From: Streptomyces formicae
Lineage (GTDB): Bacteria; Actinomycetota; Actinomycetes; Streptomycetales; Streptomycetaceae
Length of the DNA: 64,000 nt
Direction: 5' to 3'
Assembly (NCBI RefSeq): GCF_022647665.1
Contig: NZ_CP071872.1
Coordinates: 682,001-746,000, forward strand
Shown here: piece after piece, positions 33,909-45,060 of the stretch
Layout of the letters: the number at the start of each line of letters is the position of its first letter
How positions within the stretch are numbered: position 1 is the stretch's first letter
The notes under the pieces: model-generated
Told to the model about the DNA's origin: nothing
The model's database searches: none
The model's input: the letters and a program-made list of their open reading frames with translations, nothing else
Program-made: the position numbers and the translations under genes

Positions 33909-34268
33909 GTGAATGCGTACGCGCCCATCCTCGTGCTCGGCGCCCTGGCGGCAGCTTTTGCGATCTTCTCCGTGGTCATGGCCACGCTTATCGGCCCGAA
34001 GCGCTACAACCGGGCGAAGCTCGAGGCGTACGAGTGCGGCATCGAGCCGACGCCGCAACCGGCCGGAGGCGGCCGCTTCCCCATCAAGTACTACCTGACG
34101 GCGATGCTCTTCATCATTTTCGATATCGAGATCGTCTTCCTCTATCCCTGGGCCGTCACCTTCGACGCCCTGGGGATCTTCGGGCTCGTGGAGATGCTGC
34201 TCTTCGTGCTCACCGTCTTCGTCGCGTACGCGTACGTATGGCGGCGCGGCGGCCTGGACTGGGACTGA
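33909..34268 (+). CDS. nuoA: NADH-quinone oxidoreductase subunit A
   Basis: A 119-aa membrane subunit with three TM helices (about residues 6-28, 60-82 and 88-110). The conserved loop AKLEAYECGIEPTPQ near residues 39-53 holds the family Cys. It links the peripheral and membrane arms of complex I near the quinone channel. GTG 33909 was chosen over an upstream ATG at 33867 because AAGGAGCGAGGAGC precedes it and the first helix starts at once. First gene of the 14-gene operon. Confidence 0.96.
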   Translation: MNAYAPILVLGALAAAFAIFSVVMATLIGPKRYNRAKLEAYECGIEPTPQPAGGGRFPIKYYLTAMLFIIFDIEIVFLYPWAVTFDALGIFGLVEMLLFVLTVFVAYAYVWRRGGLDWD

Positions 34269-34299
34269 GGGCCTACTGAGGGGCTGAGGAGCACACCAA

Positions 34300-34854
34300 A
34301 TGGGACTCGAAGAGAAGCTGCCGAGCGGTTTCCTGCTGACCACCGTCGAACAGGCCGCGGGCTGGGTGCGCAAGGCGTCCGTCTTCCCCGCGACCTTCGG
34401 CCTGGCCTGCTGCGCCATCGAGATGATGACGACGGGCGCCGGCCGGTACGACCTGGCCCGCTTCGGCATGGAGGTCTTCCGCGGCTCGCCGCGGCAGGCG
34501 GACCTGATGATCGTCGCCGGGCGGGTGAGCCAGAAGATGGCGCCTGTCCTGCGGCAGGTCTACGACCAGATGCCCAACCCCAAGTGGGTGATCTCCATGG
34601 GGGTTTGCGCATCGTCGGGCGGAATGTTCAACAATTACGCGATTGTGCAGGGCGTTGATCACATTGTCCCCGTTGACATCTATTTGCCGGGCTGCCCCCC
34701 GCGGCCGGAGATGCTGATGGACGCGATCCTCAAGCTCCACCAGAAGATCCAGTCCTCCAAGCTCGGCGTGAACGCAGAAGAGGCGGCCCGCGAGGCGGAG
34801 GAGGCGGCCCTCAAGGCGCTTCCGACGATCGAGATGAAGGGGCTGCTGCGATGA
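34300..34854 (+). CDS. nuoB: NADH-quinone oxidoreductase subunit B
   Basis: A 184-aa subunit carrying cluster N2, the last Fe-S centre before the quinone. Ligands are visible: tandem Cys37-Cys38 in [11 protein letters not shown], Cys103 in MGVCASSGG and Cys132 in LPGCPPRPE. The C-terminal 45 residues are helical and acidic ([16 protein letters not shown]). It starts 31 nt after nuoA with GAGGAGCAC upstream and overlaps nuoC by 4 nt (ATGA). Confidence 0.97.
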   Translation: MGLEEKLPSGFLLTTVEQAAGWVRKASVFPATFGLACCAIEMMTTGAGRYDLARFGMEVFRGSPRQADLMIVAGRVSQKMAPVLRQVYDQMPNPKWVISMGVCASSGGMFNNYAIVQGVDHIVPVDIYLPGCPPRPEMLMDAILKLHQKIQSSKLGVNAEEAAREAEEAALKALPTIEMKGLLR

Positions 34855-35600
34855 CGGACGCACCTGACGCACGCGACGACCAGCCGAACCCCGAGAAGGA
34901 GCTCAGCGAGCAGAACCTGCCGGGCCAGCGCGGAGAGCACGGCGAGGAGATCCGCGTCCAGCACGGCATGTTCGGCGCCGACAAGGGCGGCGACACCTCC
35001 GGATACGGCGGACTCGTCCGCTCCGTACGGATGCCCGGCGCGGCCACCCGCCCCTACGGCGGCTGGTTCGACGAGGTCGCCGACGAGCTCGAAGGCGCCC
35101 TGGAGGAGCAGGACCTCGTCCCGGAGAACGCGATCGAGAAGACCGTCGTCGACCGCGACGAACTCACCTTCCACATCGCCCGCGAGCACCTCGTGCGGGT
35201 CGCGAGGACGCTGCGCGACGACCCGGCGCTCCGCTTCGAGCTCTGCACGGGCGTGAGCGGCGTCCACTACCTGGGCGACAAGGGCCGCGAGCTGCACGCC
35301 GTCTACCACCTGCGCTCACTTACCCACGGCCGGCTGATCCGCCTCGAAGTGAGCGCCCCGGACACGGACCCGCACATCCCGTCCCTCGTCGAGGTCTATC
35401 CGACCAACGACTGGCACGAGCGCGAGACCTACGACTTCTTCGGGCTGATCTTCGACGGCCACCCCGCCCTCACCCGGATCATGATGCCGGACGACTGGCA
35501 GGGCTTCCCGCAGCGCAAGGACTACCCCCTCGGCGGCATCCCCGTCGAGTACAAGGGCGCCCAGATCCCGGCTCCGGACCAGCGGAGGTCGTACTCGTGA
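34851..35600 (+). CDS. nuoC: NADH-quinone oxidoreductase subunit C
   Basis: A 249-aa peripheral-arm subunit. The 30-kDa-subunit signature is in [20 protein letters not shown] near residues 188-207, followed by LPDDWxG-type [17 protein letters not shown]. The first 50 residues are a hydrophilic extension ([19 protein letters not shown]) longer than in E. coli-type proteins but usual for actinomycetes. It starts with ATG overlapping nuoB by 4 nt and overlaps nuoD by 4 nt (GTGA). Confidence 0.96.
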   Translation: MTDAPDARDDQPNPEKELSEQNLPGQRGEHGEEIRVQHGMFGADKGGDTSGYGGLVRSVRMPGAATRPYGGWFDEVADELEGALEEQDLVPENAIEKTVVDRDELTFHIAREHLVRVARTLRDDPALRFELCTGVSGVHYLGDKGRELHAVYHLRSLTHGRLIRLEVSAPDTDPHIPSLVEVYPTNDWHERETYDFFGLIFDGHPALTRIMMPDDWQGFPQRKDYPLGGIPVEYKGAQIPAPDQRRSYS

Positions 35601-36919
35601 CAACCCCATCTGCATCGGCGCGTGAGACGACCGAGGGGACCGTGTACACGGTCACCGGCGGGGACTGGGACGAGGTCGCCCAGAGCGCGGCCAAGGCCGA
35701 CGACGAGCGCATCGTCGTCAACATGGGTCCCCAGCACCCGTCCACCCATGGAGTGCTCCGCCTGATCCTGGAGATCGACGGCGAGACCGTCACCGAGGCC
35801 CGCTGCGGCATCGGCTACCTCCACACCGGAATCGAGAAGAACCTCGAATACCGGACCTGGACGCAGGGCACGACCTTCGTGACGCGCATGGACTACCTGA
35901 CGCCGTTCTTCAACGAGACGGCGTACTGCCTCGCGGTCGAGAAGCTGCTCGGCATCGAGGACCAGATCCCGGACCGGGCCACGATCATCCGGGTCCTCCT
36001 GATGGAGCTGAACCGGCTCTCCTCCCACCTGGTGTGCATCGCCACCGGCGGCATGGAGCTCGGCGCCACCACGGTCATGATCTACGGATTCCGTGATCGT
36101 GAACTCATTCTCGACATCTACGAGCTCATCACCGGCCTGCGGATGAACCACGCGTACATCCGCCCCGGCGGTCTCGCCCAGGACCTGCCCCCGGGCGCCG
36201 TGGACCAGATCCGCGAGTTCGTGAAGAAGATGAAGAAGAACCTGCCCGAGTACGACAAGCTCGCCACCGGGAACCCGATCTTCAAGGCCCGGATGCAGGA
36301 CATCGGCCATCTCGACCTGGCCGGCTGCATGGCGCTCGGCGCCACCGGACCGATCCTGCGCTCCACCGGCCTCCCGCACGACCTGCGCAAGTCCGACCCG
36401 TACTGCGGATACGAGACGTACGACTTCGACGTGCCGACCACGGACACCTGCGACGCCTACGGCCGCTTCCTCATCCGGCTGGAGGAGATGCGCCAGTCGC
36501 TGCGGATCGTCGAGCAGTGCCTGGACCGGCTCGCCCCCGGCCCGGTGATGGTCGCCGACAAGAAGATCGCCTGGCCCGCGCAGCTCGCGCTCGGCCCGGA
36601 CGGCCTCGGCAACTCCCTCGACCACATCAAGAAGATCATGGGCACCTCCATGGAGGCCCTGATCCACCACTTCAAGCTGGTGACCGAGGGCTTCCGGGTC
36701 CCGCCCGGACAGGCGTACGCGGCCGTCGAGTCGCCCAAGGGCGAGCTCGGCGTCCATGTCGTCTCCGACGGCGGCACCCGCCCCTATCGGGTCCACTTCC
36801 GCGACCCGTCCTTCACCAACCTGCAGACCATGGCGGCGATGTGCGAGGGCGGCATGGTCGCCGACGTCATCGTCGCCGTCGCGTCCATCGACCCCGTGAT
36901 GGGAGGCGTCGACCGGTGA
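35597..36919 (+). CDS. nuoD: NADH-quinone oxidoreductase subunit D
   Basis: A 440-aa subunit of the 49-kDa family. It forms the quinone pocket with NuoB. The motif [20 protein letters not shown] is at about residues 43-62 and holds the conserved quinone-site His; [10 protein letters not shown] and the C-terminal [20 protein letters not shown] also match. GTG start coupled to nuoC; its stop overlaps the nuoE start. Confidence 0.97.
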   Translation: MTTPSASARETTEGTVYTVTGGDWDEVAQSAAKADDERIVVNMGPQHPSTHGVLRLILEIDGETVTEARCGIGYLHTGIEKNLEYRTWTQGTTFVTRMDYLTPFFNETAYCLAVEKLLGIEDQIPDRATIIRVLLMELNRLSSHLVCIATGGMELGATTVMIYGFRDRELILDIYELITGLRMNHAYIRPGGLAQDLPPGAVDQIREFVKKMKKNLPEYDKLATGNPIFKARMQDIGHLDLAGCMALGATGPILRSTGLPHDLRKSDPYCGYETYDFDVPTTDTCDAYGRFLIRLEEMRQSLRIVEQCLDRLAPGPVMVADKKIAWPAQLALGPDGLGNSLDHIKKIMGTSMEALIHHFKLVTEGFRVPPGQAYAAVESPKGELGVHVVSDGGTRPYRVHFRDPSFTNLQTMAAMCEGGMVADVIVAVASIDPVMGGVDR

Positions 36920-37794
36920 CAGACGTATCGCTCGGGATGCCCCAGCTCCCCGCCCCGGACTATCCCGCCGAGGTGCGCGAGAGGCTGGCCGCCGACGCCG
37001 AGGAGCTCATCGGCCGCTACCCGGACAGCCGGTCCGCGCTGCTCCCGCTGCTGCACCTGGTGCAGTCCGAGGAGGGCTACGTCACCCGCACCGGCATGCG
37101 GTTCTGCGCGGAGATGCTGGACCTGACGACGGCGGAGGTCACGGCCGTCGCCACCTTCTACACCATGTACCGGCGCAAGCCCTCCGGGGACTACCAGGTC
37201 GGGGTGTGCACCAACACGCTCTGCGCGGTGATGGGCGGCGACGCCATCTTCAACGAGCTCAAGGAGCACCTGGGCGTCGGCAACAACGAGACCACCGGGG
37301 ACGGCAAGGTCACCCTCGAGCACATCGAGTGCAACGCGGCCTGCGACTTCGCCCCCGTCGTGATGGTCAACTGGGAGTTCTTCGACAACCAGACCCCCGA
37401 GTCGGCCCGGCAGCTCGTCGACGACCTGCGGGCAGGCCGGCCCGTCGAGCCCACGCGCGGCGCCCCGCTGTGCACCTTCAAAGAGACCGCGCGCATGCTG
37501 GCGGGCTTCCCCGACGAGCGTCCCGGCGCCGTCGGGGCGAGCGGCGGCGCGGGCCCGGCGTCGCTGACCGGCCTCCGGCTGGCGCGGGGCGAGGCCCCCC
37601 ACGCGCGCATGGTCCACCAGCGCGGCGCCGCCCCGCAGGGCGAGCCATCGGCCGAGCACCTCAGCTCGCACGACGCGCCGCAGCAGACGTCCGCGTCCGA
37701 CCCCGCACACCCGTCGCCCCCCACCACCCATGATCGAGGGACTTCATCCCGCCCGTCCGACTCCGCGGGCCCGGTTTCCGAGGAGGGGGAGTGA
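36916..37794 (+). CDS. nuoE: NADH-quinone oxidoreductase subunit E (with C-terminal extension)
   Basis: A 292-aa protein of the 24-kDa family, which is usually about 160-240 aa. The [2Fe-2S] N1a ligands are seen: [13 protein letters not shown] (C-x4-C... first pair) and [17 protein letters not shown] (C-x3-C). From about residue 190 there is a roughly 100-residue Pro/Ala/Ser/His-rich tail without recognised domain, ending [16 protein letters not shown] 36916 overlaps the nuoD stop by 4 nt, and the frame ends within the nuoF start (GTGATG). Confidence 0.95.
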   Translation: MTDVSLGMPQLPAPDYPAEVRERLAADAEELIGRYPDSRSALLPLLHLVQSEEGYVTRTGMRFCAEMLDLTTAEVTAVATFYTMYRRKPSGDYQVGVCTNTLCAVMGGDAIFNELKEHLGVGNNETTGDGKVTLEHIECNAACDFAPVVMVNWEFFDNQTPESARQLVDDLRAGRPVEPTRGAPLCTFKETARMLAGFPDERPGAVGASGGAGPASLTGLRLARGEAPHARMVHQRGAAPQGEPSAEHLSSHDAPQQTSASDPAHPSPPTTHDRGTSSRPSDSAGPVSEEGE

Positions 37795-39158
37795 TGACCG
37801 TGTCCACCGAGTACGGCCCGGAGGCCGGCGACGAGACGAGCCCCGAGAAGGTGCTCGTGCCCGTGCTGTCCGCCTTCTGGGACGAGCCCGAGTCCTGGAC
37901 CCTGGAGACCTACCGTCGCCACGAGGGCTACGAAGGACTGCGCAAGGCCCTCGCGATGGCGCCGGACGACCTCATCGCCTACGTCAAGGACTCCGGGCTG
38001 CGCGGCCGCGGCGGCGCCGGCTTCCCCACCGGAATGAAGTGGCAGTTCATCCCGCAGGGAGACGGCAAGCCCCACTACCTCGTGGTCAACGCCGACGAAT
38101 CGGAGCCCGGGACCTGCAAGGACATCCCGCTCCTCTTCGCCAACCCGCACTCCCTCATCGAGGGGATCGTGATCGCCTGCTACGCGATCCGGTCGAACCA
38201 CGCCTTCATCTATCTGCGCGGCGAGGTCGTCCCCGTGCTGCGCAGGCTGCACGAGGCCGTGCGTGAGGCGTACGACGCCGGCTACCTCGGCACGAACATC
38301 CTGGGGAGCGGGCTCGACCTCGAACTCACCGTGCACGCGGGCGCGGGCGCGTACATCTGCGGTGAGGAGACCGCGCTCCTCGACTCCCTGGAAGGCCGGC
38401 GCGGCCAGCCCCGGCTGCGTCCCCCCTTCCCCGCGGTCGCCGGTCTGTACGCGTGCCCCACTGTGGTGAACAACGTCGAGTCCATCGCCTCGGTTCCCGC
38501 GATCCTCAACAGGGGCAAGGACTGGTTCCGTTCGATGGGCAGCGAGAAGTCCCCGGGCTTCACGCTCTACTCGCTCAGCGGCCATGTCGCCGCTCCGGGC
38601 CAGTACGAGGCCCCGCTCGGCATCACCTTGCGCCAGCTGCTCGACATGAGCGGTGGCATGCGCCCCGGCCACCGGCTCAAGTTCTGGACCCCCGGCGGCT
38701 CCTCGACCCCGATGTTCACCGACGAGCACCTCGACGTCCCGCTGGACTACGAGGGCGTCGGCGCCGCCGGGTCGATGCTCGGCACCAAGGCGCTCCAGTG
38801 CTTCGACGAGACGACCTGCGTCGTGCGGGCCGTCACCCGCTGGACCGAGTTCTACGCCCACGAGTCCTGCGGCAAGTGCACGCCGTGCCGCGAAGGCACG
38901 TACTGGCTTGTGCAGTTGCTGCGCGACATCGAGGCCGGCAAGGGCGCCATGGAGGACCTCGACAAGCTGAACGACATCGCCGACAACATCAACGGCAAGT
39001 CGTTCTGCGCCCTCGGTGACGGTGCCGCCTCGCCGATCTTCTCCTCGCTCAAGTACTTCCGCGACGAGTACGAGCAGCACATCAGGGGCCGCGGCTGCCC
39101 CTTCGACCCGGCCAGGTCGACCGCCTGGGCCGACAAGAACCAGGAGGTGTCGGCATGA
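37791..39158 (+). CDS. nuoF: NADH-quinone oxidoreductase subunit F
   Basis: A 455-aa subunit with the NADH and FMN sites and cluster N3. [17 protein letters not shown] near residues 66-82 is the FMN/NADH Gly-rich loop. [16 protein letters not shown] near 358-373 gives three N3 Cys and SFCALGDGA near 404-412 the fourth. It starts at GTG 37791 or ATG 37794, after AGGAGGGGGA. Its stop overlaps an extra small ORF (39155-39373) rather than nuoG, which is unusual. Confidence 0.96.
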   Translation: MMTVSTEYGPEAGDETSPEKVLVPVLSAFWDEPESWTLETYRRHEGYEGLRKALAMAPDDLIAYVKDSGLRGRGGAGFPTGMKWQFIPQGDGKPHYLVVNADESEPGTCKDIPLLFANPHSLIEGIVIACYAIRSNHAFIYLRGEVVPVLRRLHEAVREAYDAGYLGTNILGSGLDLELTVHAGAGAYICGEETALLDSLEGRRGQPRLRPPFPAVAGLYACPTVVNNVESIASVPAILNRGKDWFRSMGSEKSPGFTLYSLSGHVAAPGQYEAPLGITLRQLLDMSGGMRPGHRLKFWTPGGSSTPMFTDEHLDVPLDYEGVGAAGSMLGTKALQCFDETTCVVRAVTRWTEFYAHESCGKCTPCREGTYWLVQLLRDIEAGKGAMEDLDKLNDIADNINGKSFCALGDGAASPIFSSLKYFRDEYEQHIRGRGCPFDPARSTAWADKNQEVSA

Positions 39159-39373
39159 CCGTGATGCACGCACCCCTTCCTGTGCTCCCCGTGCTCCCTG
39201 TGCTCTCTGTGCTTTCCGTCCGCGGCCGCGCCGCGGGCCGCCTCGGGGGCGGCCCGTCCCGGCGATCCGCCGAGTCCTTTCCGGAGGCTGTCCGCATGAC
39301 TGTGGCGCACGCGCCGAACTCCGGCCGCGGCCCTGCCGCAGGCCGTCCCGCCCGGACGGAGGTGCGGCCATGA
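39155..39373 (+). CDS. Extra ORF wedged between nuoF and nuoG
   Basis: A 72-aa reading frame whose ATG overlaps the nuoF stop by 4 nt and whose stop overlaps the nuoG ATG by 4 nt, so it is translationally coupled at both ends. It starts [20 protein letters not shown], encoded by a degenerate tandem repeat of about 10 bp (CTGTGCTCCC). An internal [12 protein letters not shown] near residue 48 resembles its own start and that of nuoG (MTVTTST). The rest is Arg/Gly/Pro-rich. It looks like a local duplication and expansion of the nuoG start region rather than an old gene; whether it makes a peptide is open. No family recognised. Confidence 0.5.
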   Translation: MTVMHAPLPVLPVLPVLSVLSVRGRAAGRLGGGPSRRSAESFPEAVRMTVAHAPNSGRGPAAGRPARTEVRP

Positions 39374-41904
39374 CCGTGACCACCTCGACCCCCGCCGGCG
39401 GCGGCACCGCGGTCCCGCCCGAGGACCTGGTCACCCTCACCATCGACGGCGTCGAGATCTCCGTGCCCAAGGGCACGCTGGTCATCCGCGCCGCCGAGCT
39501 GCTCGGCATCGAGATCCCCCGGTTCTGCGACCACCCCCTCCTCGACCCGGCCGGCGCCTGCCGCCAGTGCATCGTCGAGGTCGAGGGCCAGCGCAAGCCG
39601 ATGGCCTCCTGCACCATCACCTGCACCGACGGCATGGTCGTCAAGTCGCAGCTCACCTCGCCCGTCGCCGAGAAGGCGCAGAAGGGCGTGATGGAGCTGC
39701 TGCTCATCAACCACCCCCTCGACTGCCCGGTCTGCGACAAGGGCGGCGAGTGCCCGCTGCAGAACCAGGCCGTCTCGCACGGCCAGGCCGACTCCCGTTT
39801 CGAGGGCAAGAAGCGCACGTACGAGAAGCCGGTCAACATCTCCACCCAGATTCTGCTCGACCGCGAGCGGTGCGTGCTGTGCGCGCGCTGTACCCGCTTC
39901 TCCAACCAGATCGCCGGCGACCCGATGATCGAACTGCTGGAGCGGGGCGCGCTGGAGCAGGTCGGCACGGGAGAGGGCGACCCCTTCACGTCGTACTTCT
40001 CCGGGAACACCATCCAGATCTGCCCGGTGGGCGCGCTGACCTCGGCCGCCTACCGGTTCCGCTCCCGCCCCTTCGACCTCGTCTCGTCGCCGTCCGTCTG
40101 CGAGCACTGCGCGGGCGGCTGCGCGACCCGCACCGACCACCGTCGCGGCAAGGTCATGCGGCGGCTCGCCGCCGACGACCCCGAGGTCAACGAGGAGTGG
40201 ATCTGCGACAAGGGGCGGTTCGCGTTCCGCTACGCTCAGCAGCGCGACCGGCTCACCACCCCGCTCGTCCGCAACAAGGAGAGCGGTGAGCTGGAGCCGG
40301 CCAGCTGGCCGGAGGCCCTGGAGGCGGCGGCCGCGGGTCTGGCGGCGGCGCGAGGCCGGGCCGCTGTGCTGACCGGCGGACGGCTCACGGTCGAGGACGC
40401 GTACGCGTACGCCAAGTTCGCCCGGGTCGCCCTCGACACGAACGACGTCGACTTCCGGGCCCGGGTCCACTCCTCCGAGGAGGCGGACTTCCTGGCCTCG
40501 ACCGTCGCCGGGCGCGGACGGGACCTCGACCGCGACGGGGTCACCTACACCTCGCTGGAGAAGGCCCCGGCGGTGCTGCTCGCCGGCTTCGAGGCCGAGG
40601 AGGAGGCCCCCGGCGTCTTCCTGCGGCTGCGCAAGGCCGCGCGCAAGCACGGCCAGCGCACCTTCGCCATCGCCACGCACGCCACCCGCGGACTGACGAA
40701 GGCCGCGGGCGTGCTGCTGTCCGCCGCCCCCGGCACCGAGACCGAGTGGCTCGACGCACTCGCCTCCGGCACGGGGCTCGACGGTGACGGGGCGGCCGCC
40801 GGCGAGGCGCTGCGCGCCGAAGGGGCGGTGATCGTCGTCGGCGAGCGGCTGGCCGCGGTGCCGGGCGCGCTCACCGCGGTGGTGCGGACCGCCGCGGCGA
40901 CCGGCGCCCGGCTGGTGTGGATCCCGCGCCGGGCAGGAGAGCGCGGCGCCGTGGAGGCGGGCGCGATCCCGTCGCTGCTGCCCGGCGGCCGCCCCGCGAC
41001 CGACCCGCGGGCCCGCGAGGAGACCGCGGCGGTCTGGGGCGTACGCGAACTCCCGCACCGCTACGGCCGCGACACCGGCCAGATCGTCGAGGCCGCGGCC
41101 ACCGGCGAACTGGGCGCGCTGCTTGTCGCGGGCGTCGAGGTCGCCGATCTGCCCGACCCCGCACGCGCGCGCGAGGCGCTCGACGCGGTCGGCTTCCTGG
41201 TCTCGCTGGAGCTGCGGCCGAGCGAGGTGACCGAGCGGGCCGACGTGGTCCTCCCCGTCGCCGCGGTCGCCGAGAAGCCGGGCACCTTCCTCAACTGGGA
41301 AGGCAGGGCACGGCTGTTCGAGGCCGCGCTGAAGCCGGACCAGATGACCCGCCCACTGCCGCCCACCGACGCGCGTGTGCTCCACATGCTCGCCGACGCC
41401 CTGGCCCGCGCCGAAGGCGCTGACAAACACAGTCACCTGGGGCTGCCCGACGTGCAGTCGGTACGGCGCGAGCTGGACCGGCTCGGCGCCTGGGGCGGCC
41501 CGCGGGCGAACGAGCCCGCTGAGTCGGCCCGGCCGCTGCCCCGCCCCGGAGCGGGCGAGGCGGTCCTCGCGGGCCACCGGATGCTCCTCGACCAGGGCCT
41601 GCTCCAGGAGGGCGACGAGGCGCTGGCCGGCACGCGGCACGCCGCGGTCGCCCGGCTCTCCGCCGCCACCGCGGCCGAGACCGGCGTCAAGGACGGCGAC
41701 CTCCTCGCCGTCATCGGTTCCGCCGGGTCGGTCGAACTGCCGCTCCAGGTGACCGAGATGCCCGACCGGGTGGTCTGGCTCCCGCTCAACTCGACGGGCG
41801 GCGGTGTGCCGGGCGACACGGGCGCCCGCCCCGGCGAACTGGTCCGCATCGGCCCGGCGACGCCCGAGGCCGCCGCGCTCGACGCACCGGAGGTGCGCGC
41901 ATGA
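39370..41904 (+). CDS. nuoG: NADH-quinone oxidoreductase subunit G
   Basis: An 844-aa Fe-S subunit. The N-terminal ferredoxin-type domain gives N1b ([20 protein letters not shown] region). Then come N5/N4 ligands ([38 protein letters not shown]) and the extra N7 cluster ([14 protein letters not shown] with Cys in [10 protein letters not shown]), retained in some bacteria. The C-terminal 550 residues are the molybdopterin-oxidoreductase-like scaffold without cofactor role. ATG 39370 is preceded by CGGAGGTGCGG. Overlaps nuoH by 4 nt. Confidence 0.96.
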   Translation: MTVTTSTPAGGGTAVPPEDLVTLTIDGVEISVPKGTLVIRAAELLGIEIPRFCDHPLLDPAGACRQCIVEVEGQRKPMASCTITCTDGMVVKSQLTSPVAEKAQKGVMELLLINHPLDCPVCDKGGECPLQNQAVSHGQADSRFEGKKRTYEKPVNISTQILLDRERCVLCARCTRFSNQIAGDPMIELLERGALEQVGTGEGDPFTSYFSGNTIQICPVGALTSAAYRFRSRPFDLVSSPSVCEHCAGGCATRTDHRRGKVMRRLAADDPEVNEEWICDKGRFAFRYAQQRDRLTTPLVRNKESGELEPASWPEALEAAAAGLAAARGRAAVLTGGRLTVEDAYAYAKFARVALDTNDVDFRARVHSSEEADFLASTVAGRGRDLDRDGVTYTSLEKAPAVLLAGFEAEEEAPGVFLRLRKAARKHGQRTFAIATHATRGLTKAAGVLLSAAPGTETEWLDALASGTGLDGDGAAAGEALRAEGAVIVVGERLAAVPGALTAVVRTAAATGARLVWIPRRAGERGAVEAGAIPSLLPGGRPATDPRAREETAAVWGVRELPHRYGRDTGQIVEAAATGELGALLVAGVEVADLPDPARAREALDAVGFLVSLELRPSEVTERADVVLPVAAVAEKPGTFLNWEGRARLFEAALKPDQMTRPLPPTDARVLHMLADALARAEGADKHSHLGLPDVQSVRRELDRLGAWGGPRANEPAESARPLPRPGAGEAVLAGHRMLLDQGLLQEGDEALAGTRHAAVARLSAATAAETGVKDGDLLAVIGSAGSVELPLQVTEMPDRVVWLPLNSTGGGVPGDTGARPGELVRIGPATPEAAALDAPEVRA

Positions 41905-43310
41905 TCGCGCTTGCTCAGCTCGCGGCGCAGCCGCAGAGCGTCCTCGCCGCCGAGGACCTCTCGATGTTCGGTCGGGACCCGTGGTGGCTCGTCGTCATCA
42001 AGGCGGTCTTCTGCTTCGCCTTCCTGATGGTGACCGTGCTCTTCTCCATCGTGTGGGAGCGCAAGGTCGTCGCCTGGATGCAGCTGCGCATCGGCCCCAA
42101 CCGGCACGGCCCCTGGGGCCTCCTCCAGTCCCTCGCGGACGGCGTCAAGCTGATGCTCAAGGAGGACGTGATCGTCAAGCGCGCGGACAAGGTGGTCTAC
42201 GTCCTCGCGCCGATCATCGCCGCCATCCCGGCCTTCATGGCGATCGCCGTGATCCCCTTCGGCCCGGCCGGCAACGAGATCTCGGTCTTCGGCCAGCGGA
42301 CCACGATGCAGCTCACCGACCTGCCGATCGCGATGCTCTACATCCTCGCGGTCGCCTCCGTCGGCATCTACGGCATCGTGCTGGCGGGCTGGTCGTCCGG
42401 CTCCACGTACCCGCTGCTCGGCGGACTCCGCTCCTGCGCGCAGATGATCTCGTACGAGATCGCGATGGGCGCGGCCTTCGCCTCCGTCTTCCTCTACTCC
42501 GGGTCGATGTCGACCTCGGCGATCGTCGAGGCGCAGGCGGACCGCTGGTACGTCCTGCTGCTGCCGGTCTCGTTCCTCATCTACATCGTCACGATGATCG
42601 GTGAGACCAACCGGGCCCCGTTCGACATGCCCGAGTCCGAGGGCGACCTCGTCGGTGGCTTCAACACCGAGTACTCGTCCATCAAGTTCGCGCTGTTCAT
42701 GCTCGCCGAGTACGTCAACATGGTCACCGTCTCGGCGGTCTCGGTCACCCTCTTCCTGGGCGGCTGGCGGGCCCCGTACCCGATCAGCACCTTCTGGGAG
42801 GGCGCGAACCACGGCTGGTGGCCGATGCTCTGGTTCGTCATCAAGGTGCAGCTGCTGCTGTTCTTCTTCATCTGGCTGCGAGGCACCCTGCCGCGCGTCC
42901 GCTACGACCAGCTCATGAAGCTCGGCTGGAAGGTCCTCATCCCGGTCTCGGTCGTCTGGCTGATGCTCGTCGCGACCGTACGGGCGCTGCGCAACGAGGG
43001 ACAGGACTTCTCGCAGATCGTGCTGTACGTCGGCGGGGCGGTCCTCGCGGTCCTGCTGCTGTCCTTCGTCGTCGACCTCGTCCGTGGCAAGCCGGAAGGG
43101 GGCGCGGAAGCCGGGAAGGCGGCGCCGCCCACCGCGTTCGACCCGATGGCGGGCGGATATCCGGTGCCCCCGCTGCCCGGGCAGGAGCTGCCGCCGGTGC
43201 CGCGCAGGCGACCGCGCCGCGACCGCGAACTGATTGTCAGTGGTGGCGTGAATACTGACAGTGACGGTCCTCGTGACGGACGTGACGGAAAGGAGGCTGA
43301 CGGTGTCTGA
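41901..43310 (+). CDS. nuoH: NADH-quinone oxidoreductase subunit H
   Basis: A 469-aa membrane subunit with eight or nine TM helices forming the lower quinone channel. Signatures: [20 protein letters not shown] near residues 62-81 and [20 protein letters not shown] near 233-252, followed by FNTEYSS. The last 75 residues are a charged Pro/Gly/Arg-rich cytoplasmic tail ([20 protein letters not shown]), longer than in most bacteria. Its stop overlaps nuoI by 8 nt. Confidence 0.96.
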   Translation: MIALAQLAAQPQSVLAAEDLSMFGRDPWWLVVIKAVFCFAFLMVTVLFSIVWERKVVAWMQLRIGPNRHGPWGLLQSLADGVKLMLKEDVIVKRADKVVYVLAPIIAAIPAFMAIAVIPFGPAGNEISVFGQRTTMQLTDLPIAMLYILAVASVGIYGIVLAGWSSGSTYPLLGGLRSCAQMISYEIAMGAAFASVFLYSGSMSTSAIVEAQADRWYVLLLPVSFLIYIVTMIGETNRAPFDMPESEGDLVGGFNTEYSSIKFALFMLAEYVNMVTVSAVSVTLFLGGWRAPYPISTFWEGANHGWWPMLWFVIKVQLLLFFFIWLRGTLPRVRYDQLMKLGWKVLIPVSVVWLMLVATVRALRNEGQDFSQIVLYVGGAVLAVLLLSFVVDLVRGKPEGGAEAGKAAPPTAFDPMAGGYPVPPLPGQELPPVPRRRPRRDRELIVSGGVNTDSDGPRDGRDGKEADGV

Positions 43311-43908
43311 GCGATCCAAGGACTCCGAGAGCGGGTTCCAGAACCCGGTCGCCGGCTTCGGCGTGACCTTCAAGGCCATGTTCAAGAAGCGGTTGACCGA
43401 GCAGTATCCGGAGCAGGAGAAGACGACGGCGCCGCGCTTCCACGGCCGGCACCAGCTCAACCGGCACCCGGACGGGCTGGAGAAGTGCGTCGGCTGCGAG
43501 CTGTGTGCCTGGGCCTGTCCCGCTGACGCCATCTACGTGGAGGGCGCGGACAACACCGACGAGGAGCGTTACTCGCCGGGTGAGCGGTACGGGCAGGTGT
43601 ACCAGATCAACTACGCCCGCTGCATTCTGTGCGGCCTGTGCATCGAGGCGTGCCCGACCCGGGCGCTCACGATGACCAACGAGTTCGAGCTGGCCGACAG
43701 CTCCCGGGAAAACCTGATCTACACCAAGGAGCAGCTCCTCGCGGGGCTGGAGCCCGGCATGGTCGACACCCCGCACGCGATCTACCCCGGGACGGACGAG
43801 CAGGACTACTACCGGGGGCTGGTCACCGAGGCCGCGCCCGGCACGGAGCGCCAGGTCGCCACCTCCAAGGGCGAGACGAAGCCCGAGGACCAGGAGGTCG
43901 ACGCATGA
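43303..43908 (+). CDS. nuoI: NADH-quinone oxidoreductase subunit I
   Basis: A 201-aa subunit with two [4Fe-4S] clusters (N6a/N6b): [12 protein letters not shown] near residues 51-62 and [12 protein letters not shown] near 95-106. GTG 43303 follows a consensus AAAGGAGG at 43289-43296; an open frame upstream to 43261 is not needed. The N-terminal amphipathic segment ([19 protein letters not shown]) docks on NuoH. Coupled to nuoJ by ATGA overlap. Confidence 0.97.
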   Translation: MSERSKDSESGFQNPVAGFGVTFKAMFKKRLTEQYPEQEKTTAPRFHGRHQLNRHPDGLEKCVGCELCAWACPADAIYVEGADNTDEERYSPGERYGQVYQINYARCILCGLCIEACPTRALTMTNEFELADSSRENLIYTKEQLLAGLEPGMVDTPHAIYPGTDEQDYYRGLVTEAAPGTERQVATSKGETKPEDQEVDA

Positions 43909-44753
43909 GCGCCACCTTCACCACGCTTGCCGCGGCCGCCTCCACGGGGGAGGCCGTCCAGTTCTGGGTGCTGGGCACCGTCGCCGTCCTCGGCGCGCTG
44001 GGGACCGTCCTGATGAAGAAGGCCGTGCACAGCGCGCTGTGCCTCGCCGGGACCATGATCGTCCTGGCGGTCTTCTACCTCGCCAACGGGGCGTACTTCC
44101 TGGGTGTCGTCCAGATCGTCGTCTACACCGGCGCGATCATGATGCTGTTCCTCTTCGTCGTCATGCTCGTCGGCGTCACGGCCGCGGACTCCCTCAAGGA
44201 GACCATCAAGGGCCAGCGCTGGTGGGCCGCGCTCTGCGGACTCGGCTTCGGCATCCTGCTCATCGCCGGGATCGGGAACGCCTCGCTGGGCCCCGGCTCC
44301 TTCATCGGCCTCGGCCAGGCCAACGCGGGTGGCAACGTCGAAGGGCTCGCCGCCCTCATCTTCACCAAGTACGTCTTCGCCTTCGAGATCACCGGTGCGC
44401 TGCTGATCTCGGCGGCCGTCGGCGCGATGGTGCTCACCCACCGGGAGCGCACCGAGCGCGCCAGCACTCAGCGGGAACTGGCCGAGCAGCGGGTCCGCGA
44501 GGGCAAGCACCTGCCGCCGCTGCCCGCCCCGGGTGTGTACGCCCGGCACAACGCGGTGGACATCGCCGGTCTGCTCCCCGACGGCACCGCGTCGCAGCTG
44601 TCCGTCAGCAAGACGCTGCGCGACCGCGGGCAGATCCGCGATGTCTCCACCGAGGCGCTGAACGACCTGAGGGCGCTGGAGCAGCGCTCGGAGGAGCGCC
44701 TCGGACGGGCCAAGGACGCACTCGACCGGGACGGACAGGAGGCCAAGCGATGA
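43905..44753 (+). CDS. nuoJ: NADH-quinone oxidoreductase subunit J
   Basis: A 282-aa membrane subunit with five TM helices within the first 175 residues ([36 protein letters not shown] among them). About 100 hydrophilic residues follow ([20 protein letters not shown]), a cytoplasmic tail typical of actinomycete NuoJ and absent from E. coli. ATG 43905 overlaps the nuoI stop, and the stop overlaps nuoK. Confidence 0.95.
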   Translation: MSATFTTLAAAASTGEAVQFWVLGTVAVLGALGTVLMKKAVHSALCLAGTMIVLAVFYLANGAYFLGVVQIVVYTGAIMMLFLFVVMLVGVTAADSLKETIKGQRWWAALCGLGFGILLIAGIGNASLGPGSFIGLGQANAGGNVEGLAALIFTKYVFAFEITGALLISAAVGAMVLTHRERTERASTQRELAEQRVREGKHLPPLPAPGVYARHNAVDIAGLLPDGTASQLSVSKTLRDRGQIRDVSTEALNDLRALEQRSEERLGRAKDALDRDGQEAKR

Positions 44754-45049
44754 ATCCCGTCAACTACCTCTACCTTGCCGCCCTGTTGTTCACCATCGGT
44801 GCGGCCGGCGTGCTGATCAGGCGGAACGCGATCGTGGTCTTCATGTGCGTCGAGCTCATGCTCAACGCCTGCAACCTCGCGTTCGTCGCCTTCTCCCGGA
44901 TGCACGGCAATCTCGACGGCCAGATCATCGCCTTCTTCACGATGGTCGTCGCCGCCGCGGAGGTCGTGGTCGGGCTCGCGATCATCGTGTTGCTGTTCCG
45001 TTCCCGCCACTCGGCCTCGGTCGACGACGCCAGCCTGATGAAGCTGTGA
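44750..45049 (+). CDS. nuoK: NADH-quinone oxidoreductase subunit K
   Basis: A 99-aa subunit with three TM helices. The membrane Glu needed for proton transfer is in [20 protein letters not shown] near residue 36, and the second conserved Glu in [17 protein letters not shown] near 70. ATG 44750 overlaps the nuoJ stop by 4 nt. Confidence 0.97.
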   Translation: MNPVNYLYLAALLFTIGAAGVLIRRNAIVVFMCVELMLNACNLAFVAFSRMHGNLDGQIIAFFTMVVAAAEVVVGLAIIVLLFRSRHSASVDDASLMKL

Positions 45050-45060
45050 GGGGCTGAAAC

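Noticed and set aside
37191..40013. 940-codon open frame antisense to nuoE-nuoG
   Set aside because: It mirrors the plus-strand Fe-S subunits, whose motifs are unmistakable. Long antisense frames are expected at this GC content, and its sequence is His/Arg/Gly-rich without domains.
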